Assembly (NCBI GenBank): GCA_905198825.1
Contig: CAJKEF010000034.1
Location: forward strand, 1-9,180
Length of the DNA: 9,180 bases
Direction: 5' to 3'
From: an uncultured Collinsella sp.
Lineage (GTDB): Bacteria > Actinomycetota > Coriobacteriia > Coriobacteriales > Coriobacteriaceae
Below, piece by piece: positions 5,065 to 9,180 of this stretch; within the stretch, counting starts at the first letter, position 1; every line of letters starts with the position of its first letter. The notes beneath the pieces are model-generated. The model did no database searches. It was not told where the DNA came from and was given only the letters and a program-made list of their open reading frames with translations. A program made the translations under genes and the position numbers.

Positions 5065-6099
5065 ATGATGGGGCAGATGGTGGTGCTTTCGGCTGAGGAA
5101 GTTTCCAAGGTGCTGACGATCGAGGATGCAATCGCTGCCGTGGAGGAGGCATATCGCCAGAAGGCAACGGGCAAGGGTGTTGCGTGGCCGATGGTATATG
5201 AGCAGTTCGAACCCGGCGTGGCCGATATGGATATCCGCTCGGGCGAGTTGGCGGGAAGCGGCCTCTTCGGTCTCAAGCTCACTGCTTGGTTCTCTCAGAA
5301 TCCCAAAAAGGGGCTGCCCGAGATCTTTGGCACCACGCTGCTGTGCGACAACGCGACGGGCGAGCCGCTGGCGCTGCTCAATGCCTCTGCCGTCACTGGA
5401 CTTCGCACCGGTGCCGCCGCTGCGCTCGGTGCCAAGTGGCTGGCTCGGGCGGATGCGTCCAAGCTGCTTGTTGCGGGTGCCGGCCATATGAGCACCTATA
5501 TGGTGGCGGGCGTGCTCGCCGCCTGTCCCAAGGTGTGCGAGGTCAAGGTGTGGGAGCCGGTTTCCGATGCCGCGCCCGAGGCTCGCGTCGAGCGCATGCG
5601 AGACGAGGTCGCCCATATCTTGGGCGCCTGCGAGCATGCTCGCGAGGCATCCACCTATTCCATCGAGGCGACGGCCGACGGCCAAGGTGCCGCGGCAGAG
5701 GCCGACATCATCGTGACGATCACGCCGGCGACCAAGCCCATCATCCCTGATGCATGGGTGCGCCCCGGTACGCATATCTCCTGCGTCGGTGCCGACATGC
5801 CCGGCAAGCAGGAGCTCGCCTCGGCGCTTGTCACCCGTGCCGCTGTTTATGTCGACGACCGCGAGCAATCGGTCGCGTCCGGTGAGCTGGAGATTCCGGT
5901 TGCCGAGGGTGCCATCACGCCCGAGGACATCAAAGCGGAGCTCGGCGAAGTCATCGCCGGCACGGCTACGGGGCGTTCGGATGACGAGCAGGTGACGGTG
6001 TTCGATACGTCGGGCATCGCCGTTCAGGACCTTTCGGCATCGAAAATCGCCTACGACCGCGCCGTCGAGGCGGGGCTGGGCACCGTGGTGGAACTGTAA
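5065..6099 (+). CDS. ornithine cyclodeaminase / mu-crystallin family protein
   Basis: Cytosolic NAD(P)-dependent enzyme of the OCD/mu-crystallin fold (344 aa, normal length). The family holds ornithine and lysine cyclodeaminases, archaeal-type alanine dehydrogenase, ketimine (pyrroline/piperideine-2-carboxylate) reductases and SbnB-type amino-acid synthases, so the exact reaction is open. Visible landmarks are GLKLTAWF with Lys71, the GLPEIFGTTLLCD block (83-95), SAVTGLRTGAAAALGAKWLA (108-127) with Arg114, the Rossmann turn GAGHMS (138-143), ADIIVTITPATKPII (213-227), and GADMPGKQEL (242-251), whose Asp244 matches the family's catalytic Asp. Unusual points: the conserved Arg expected near residue 42-46 is not obvious (VAWPMVYEQF stands there), and the usual GxGxQ is GAGHM. 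AGAGGAG (5056-5062) lies 2 bases before ATG 5065 and 5 before ATG 5068, so the second ATG may be the true start. It is followed after 24 bases by the aminotransferase gene, an evident operon. Confidence 0.9.
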   Translation: MMGQMVVLSAEEVSKVLTIEDAIAAVEEAYRQKATGKGVAWPMVYEQFEPGVADMDIRSGELAGSGLFGLKLTAWFSQNPKKGLPEIFGTTLLCDNATGEPLALLNASAVTGLRTGAAAALGAKWLARADASKLLVAGAGHMSTYMVAGVLAACPKVCEVKVWEPVSDAAPEARVERMRDEVAHILGACEHAREASTYSIEATADGQGAAAEADIIVTITPATKPIIPDAWVRPGTHISCVGADMPGKQELASALVTRAAVYVDDREQSVASGELEIPVAEGAITPEDIKAELGEVIAGTATGRSDDEQVTVFDTSGIAVQDLSASKIAYDRAVEAGLGTVVEL

Positions 6100-6123
6100 G
6101 AAAGTCAAGGAAAGGAAACGACA

Positions 6124-7254
6124 ATGCAGATCAAGGATTTTGCCGTCGAGCAGTGGATGAACGAGTGGGAGACCAAGTGCACCTACAACGTTGCGGAGAC
6201 GTGCGTCTACTCCCTCACGCTCGACCAGCTGTTCGAGCTTACGAACACCGACAAGAAGGCGTGGCTCGATAGCCTGTGCTCGCGCCGATTCACCTACGGA
6301 GACATCGAGGGACAGCCCGGCTTCCTCGAGGGGGTCGCGCGTCTCTATAAGACGGTCGAGCCCGGGCATATCGTGCCCACGCACGGCGCGACCGGTGCCA
6401 ACTCCCTGGTTATTTCCACGCTTGTCGAACCGGGCGATCACGTAGTCTCCGTCAAGCCCACCTACCAGCAGCTTTACTCGATTCCCGAGATGTGCGGTGC
6501 GAAGGTCGATATCCTTCAGCTCGATCGTAAGAACGGCTACCACGTCGACGTCGATGCGCTCGATGCCCTGGTGACCGACGATACCAAGCTCATCTGCATC
6601 AATAACCCGGACAACCCCACGGGCGCCCTGCTCGACACCGATACGCTCAAGGCGATTGTCGAGGTCGCACACAAACACGACGCGTGGGTGCTCTGCGACG
6701 AGGTCTACCGTCTGCTTACTCAGACGGATGAGTACTCCGAGTCCGTGATCGACCTGTACGACAAGGCCGTCGTCACCGCATCCATGTCCAAGGTCTGGTC
6801 GTTCGCCGGCCTGCGTCTGGGCTGGGCGGTCACCAAGAGCCCGGAGCTCCGTCGCGCGCTGCTCTCGCATCGCGACTACAACCTGATTTCCGCCGGCATA
6901 TTCAGCGAGTCGGTGGCGGAGCTGATTCTGGGCAACGCTTCCGTGATCCTTGAGCGCAGCCGTCGCATCGTCCGTCAGAACCTTGCTGTTCTGGAGAAGT
7001 GGGTCGAGAGCGAGCCGCACCTGTCGTTCGTCAAGCCCGAGGCGGGTACCACCGCGCTCGTGTATTACGACTACGACATCGACTCCAGGACGTTCTGCAC
7101 CGATATGATTAAGAAGTCCGGCGCGCTCGTCACCCCGGGCGATTGCTTCGAGGAGCCCAAGAGCATGCGCATCGGCTATGCATACTCCGATAACACCGAC
7201 GACCTGCAGAAGGGCCTGGATGCCATTTCTGCGTACATGCGTACGCTCGAGTAG
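6124..7254 (+). CDS. class I/II pyridoxal-phosphate aminotransferase
   Basis: A 376-residue fold-type I aminotransferase with every key residue in place: NNPDNPTG (160-167) with the PLP-contacting Asn164; CDEVYR with Asp192, which pairs with the pyridine nitrogen, and Tyr195; SMSKVWSFAGLRLGWA with the Schiff-base Lys223 and Arg231 to the phosphate; and MRIGYAY with Arg349, expected to bind the substrate carboxylate. THGATGANSL (87-96) is the cofactor-phosphate loop. It moves an amino group from an amino acid to a 2-oxo acid in the cytosol. The donor is unknown. Its general look, including the N-terminus before SRRFTYGDIEG, recalls the branch around capreomycidine synthase (VioD) as much as aspartate or aromatic aminotransferases. 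AAAGGA (6111-6116) with 7-base spacing fixes the ATG. As second gene of an operon with an OCD-family enzyme, it may supply a keto acid or cyclic imine for that enzyme, or use the same amino acid. Confidence 0.92.
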   Translation: MQIKDFAVEQWMNEWETKCTYNVAETCVYSLTLDQLFELTNTDKKAWLDSLCSRRFTYGDIEGQPGFLEGVARLYKTVEPGHIVPTHGATGANSLVISTLVEPGDHVVSVKPTYQQLYSIPEMCGAKVDILQLDRKNGYHVDVDALDALVTDDTKLICINNPDNPTGALLDTDTLKAIVEVAHKHDAWVLCDEVYRLLTQTDEYSESVIDLYDKAVVTASMSKVWSFAGLRLGWAVTKSPELRRALLSHRDYNLISAGIFSESVAELILGNASVILERSRRIVRQNLAVLEKWVESEPHLSFVKPEAGTTALVYYDYDIDSRTFCTDMIKKSGALVTPGDCFEEPKSMRIGYAYSDNTDDLQKGLDAISAYMRTLE

Positions 7255-7274
7255 AGGCTCGAGATCGAAGTGAT

Positions 7275-7310
7275 GGGGCCGATCGGTTTAGGACCGAGGG
7301 CCCCTATTTT
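7275..7310 (+). terminator. intrinsic terminator of the cyclodeaminase/aminotransferase operon
   Basis: GGGGCC (7275-7280) pairs with GGCCCC (7299-7304), with an inner TCGGT/ACCGA stem (7283-7287 with 7293-7297) around a TTAGG loop, followed by TATTTT (7305-7310). The T-tract is slightly interrupted but the stem is strong, and it starts 20 bases after the aminotransferase stop. Confidence 0.8.
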
Positions 7311-7345
7311 CTCTCAAGGCTACCGAACACTTTTGTCATATTAGG

Positions 7346-7381
7346 TGCCCACGGGGTCGTATCGCTGCGACGCCGTGGGCA
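7346..7381. promoter_or_regulatory. 36-bp near-perfect inverted repeat before the two-component genes
   Basis: TGCCCACGG (7346-7354) and CCGTGGGCA (7373-7381) are perfect 9-base complements. After one mismatch, GTCG (7356-7359) pairs with CGAC (7368-7371) around an 8-base loop. No T-run follows, so it is not a standard terminator. It overlaps a good -10-like box, CATAAT (7380-7385), that would place transcription start near 7392, so it could be an operator covering the promoter. Alternatively it is a leader hairpin if transcription starts upstream, near TTGTCA at 7333-7338. It ends 42 bases before the response regulator start. Confidence 0.5.
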
Positions 7382-7423
7382 TAATGGTGTGGAAGGTGCA
7401 AGTTACGCGAAATGGGAGGACAC

Positions 7424-8095
7424 ATGGCGCTGATTTATGTCGTTGAGGACGACGAGCCCATTCGTCGTGAGCTTGTCGACATCCTTGCCCGCGCCGGGTT
7501 TGAAATCGAGGCCTGCGAATCGTTTGAGCATGTCTCGCGCGATATTCTCGCCGCCGCGCCCGACCTGGTGCTGCTCGACCTGACGCTTCCCGTCAAGGAC
7601 GGCCAGCACATCTGCCACGAGGTTCGCCGCGAATCCGAGGTTCCCATCATCGTCCTCACTTCGCGCGCGACCGAGATTGACGAGGTCATGGCCATGACGC
7701 TCGGCGCGGATGACTTTGTTCCCAAGCCCTACAGCGCGCGCGTGCTTGTGGCACGCATCAACGCACTGCTGCGTCGCACCGCGGCGGCAGGCGAGCGCAG
7801 TACACTTGTCCACAAGGGGCTGGAGCTCGACCTCGCCCGCTCCATGGTCACCAACATGCAAACCGGCACCAGTACCGAGCTCACCAAAAACGAGCTGCGT
7901 ATCCTCTCGCTGCTTCTGAGCCGTGCGGGCAAGATCGTCTCGCGCTCGGCCATCATGCAGGACCTGTGGGACTCCGACGCCTTCGTGGACGACAATACGC
8001 TCACCGTCAACATCAACCGCCTGCGCACCACGCTCGATAAAATCGGCATCAAGGGGTATTTGACCACGCACCGCGGCCAGGGCTATTCGATCTAG
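7424..8095 (+). CDS. OmpR/PhoB-family response regulator
   Basis: A 223-residue two-component regulator. The receiver domain (about 2-118) has the acidic pair Asp9-Asp10, the phospho-acceptor Asp52 in LLDLTLP, the switch Thr79 in VLTS, and Lys101 in FVPKPY. The C-terminal winged-helix DNA-binding domain (about 127-223) shows ELTKNELRILSLLLSRAGK, the recognition-helix stretch DDNTLTVNINRLRTTLDKIG (189-208), and the wing ending TTHRGQGYSI. The frame extends to an ATG at 7412, but GGGAGGA (7414-7420) lies between the two and sits just before ATG 7424, which gives the normal receiver start MALIYVVEDDEP. The kinase gene follows 9 bases after the stop, so the two are co-transcribed and probably translationally coupled. 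The overlapping pairing with a BceS-like kinase suggests a BceR/GraR-type role in responding to envelope stress or peptide antibiotics. That is inferred from the partner. Confidence 0.95.
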   Translation: MALIYVVEDDEPIRRELVDILARAGFEIEACESFEHVSRDILAAAPDLVLLDLTLPVKDGQHICHEVRRESEVPIIVLTSRATEIDEVMAMTLGADDFVPKPYSARVLVARINALLRRTAAAGERSTLVHKGLELDLARSMVTNMQTGTSTELTKNELRILSLLLSRAGKIVSRSAIMQDLWDSDAFVDDNTLTVNINRLRTTLDKIGIKGYLTTHRGQGYSI

Positions 8096-8104
8096 GGGCC
8101 GGCT

Positions 8105-9148
8105 ATGTCGTTTGCCAAGTTCTTTAAAGATGCGCTGCTTCCCGTCGCCGTGTGGACGTGCGGCGTGCTGCTGAGCTGCTTTGTGCTGACGGTCGCCGGC
8201 GCACCCGTTTCTATCGTGGTCGTGGCGGTCGGCGTGTCCTATATCTTTGGTATGCTCGGCATCGTGATCGAGTACGCGCGCCGCCGTCGTTTTCTGCGCC
8301 AGCTGGAGCGTGCGGCAGAGGAGCTCGAGAGTCCCGCATGGGTGCAGGAGATGGTGCAATGCCCGACCTATGCCGAGGGCGAGCTCGAGTACGAGGTCTT
8401 GCGCCGGGTGGGCAAAGCCGCTTGTGACGAGGTTGCCGAAGGCAGGCGCCAGACCGATGACTATCGCGACTATATCGAGAGCTGGGTCCACGAGGCCAAG
8501 CTGCCTCTGGCGGCAGCCCATCTGATTTTGGAAAACCTGGACGGCAGCGAAGATGACCTGTCGCGCGTAGATGACCTCGGTCGCGAGCTTGCCCGCGTGG
8601 AGCGCTATATCGACCAGGCGCTGTACTATGCGCGCTCGGAAGTCGTGGAGCGCGACTACCTGATTCGTCGCTGGGACCTTAAGACCTTGGTGACGGGTGC
8701 GATTAAAGCCAACGCGCGCGAGCTTATCGCGGCGCACGTGGCCCCGGTGTGCGAGAACCTCGACTTCGAGGTCTTTACCGACGAGAAGTGGCTCGAGTTT
8801 ATTCTGGGCCAGCTCATTCAGAACAGCATTAAATATGCGCGTGAGGACGGCGCGAGGATCGTGTTTTCGGGAGCGTTGTTGGACGAGGGCCTGGCAAGCG
8901 AGCGCATCGAGCTTGCCGTCGCGGATAACGGCTGCGGCGTGAGCGCGGCCGACCTGCCGCGCGTGTTCGAGAAGGGCTTTACCGGCGACAACGGCCGCAC
9001 CACCAAGCGCGCAACGGGCATCGGCCTCTACCTGGTGGCGCGTCTGTGCTCCAAGATGGGCATCGACGTCACCGCAGCATCCGACTCCGGCGAAGGCTTC
9101 GTCGTAACATTCGCGTTTTCAACGAATAAGTTTCAATATTTCGAGTAA
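8105..9148 (+). CDS. intramembrane-sensing sensor histidine kinase (BceS-like)
   Basis: A 347-residue membrane kinase. Two hydrophobic segments (about 11-31 and 34-57) are joined by only about three residues (GAP), so there is practically no extracytoplasmic sensor domain; ARRRRFLRQLE follows on the inside. There is no HAMP or PAS domain. A helical linker leads to the dimerisation/phosphoacceptor helix with YIESWVHEAKLPLAAAH; His129 in the W-V-H-E-x-K-x-P context is typical of the BceS/GraS intramembrane-sensing class. The ATPase domain shows the N box with Asn240 (LIQNSIKYA), ADNGCG (273-278), the F-box region RVFEKGFTG and GIGLYLVARL (305-314). AGGGG at 8094-8098 overlaps the upstream stop and serves ATG 8105. 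In this class the signal usually comes through a partner ABC transporter; none is in the window. The gene ends 32 bases before the window edge, with no terminator seen. Confidence 0.93.
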   Translation: MSFAKFFKDALLPVAVWTCGVLLSCFVLTVAGAPVSIVVVAVGVSYIFGMLGIVIEYARRRRFLRQLERAAEELESPAWVQEMVQCPTYAEGELEYEVLRRVGKAACDEVAEGRRQTDDYRDYIESWVHEAKLPLAAAHLILENLDGSEDDLSRVDDLGRELARVERYIDQALYYARSEVVERDYLIRRWDLKTLVTGAIKANARELIAAHVAPVCENLDFEVFTDEKWLEFILGQLIQNSIKYAREDGARIVFSGALLDEGLASERIELAVADNGCGVSAADLPRVFEKGFTGDNGRTTKRATGIGLYLVARLCSKMGIDVTAASDSGEGFVVTFAFSTNKFQYFE

Positions 9149-9180
9149 CGCACGCGGCAGACGTCCGCCCAAACAAAAAC

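Noticed and set aside
4963..7020. 685-codon open frame on the minus strand across the cyclodeaminase and aminotransferase genes
   Set aside because: Same antisense artefact; it spans two well-supported plus-strand genes and their junction.
7412..7423. Earlier ATG (7412) for the response regulator
   Set aside because: It precedes the GGGAGGA ribosome site, which serves ATG 7424; the receiver domain begins normally at 7424.
7403..8737. 444-codon open frame on the minus strand across the two-component genes
   Set aside because: It opposes two proteins with complete motif sets; composition explains the open frame.

Overview
The window is GC-rich and densely coded, with short intergenic gaps, Shine-Dalgarno starts and hairpin/T-tract terminators. 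Codon use and the style of the proteins suggest an actinobacterium of the Coriobacteriia, most likely a gut Collinsella or close relative. That placement is an impression from the sequence, not a database result. No rRNA, tRNA, CRISPR array, transposase or phage gene is visible.

Layout. (1) 1-311: a hairpin, a tiny lipoprotein gene of 34 codons (65-169) with its own strong terminator (184-230), then a palindrome-rich non-coding patch (about 251-311). (2) 308-949, minus strand: a GNAT-family acetyltransferase. (3) 950-1226: a 277-base gap without a supported gene, holding a tandem 9-mer and a perfect 7+7 inverted repeat. It leads into purH (1227-2834), the bifunctional enzyme of the last two steps of IMP synthesis, which ends in a terminator (2864-2899). 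(4) 2916-3650: an unrecognised protein, convergent with the next gene at a distance of 18 bases. (5) 3669-4850, minus strand: a PucR-type regulator. A 214-base AT-rich intergenic region with several small palindromes separates it from a divergent two-gene operon. That operon encodes an ornithine cyclodeaminase/mu-crystallin family enzyme (5065-6099) and a class I/II PLP aminotransferase (6124-7254), and ends in a terminator (7275-7310). (6) 7311-9148: a large inverted repeat (7346-7381) lies before a two-component system, an OmpR-type response regulator (7424-8095) and a short intramembrane-sensing (BceS-like) histidine kinase (8105-9148). The last 32 bases hold no recognisable feature.

How the parts fit. 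The most system-like unit is the regulator/dehydrogenase/aminotransferase divergon. An aminotransferase makes 2-oxo acids (cyclic imines if the substrate is a diamino acid), and OCD-fold enzymes reduce or rearrange such imines. A PucR protein read divergently is the natural candidate regulator. The substrate cannot be read from sequence. The two-component pair resembles systems that sense cell-envelope antibiotics and normally work with an ABC transporter; none lies inside the window, so it may follow just downstream. The rest (purH, GNAT) is ordinary core or housekeeping content.
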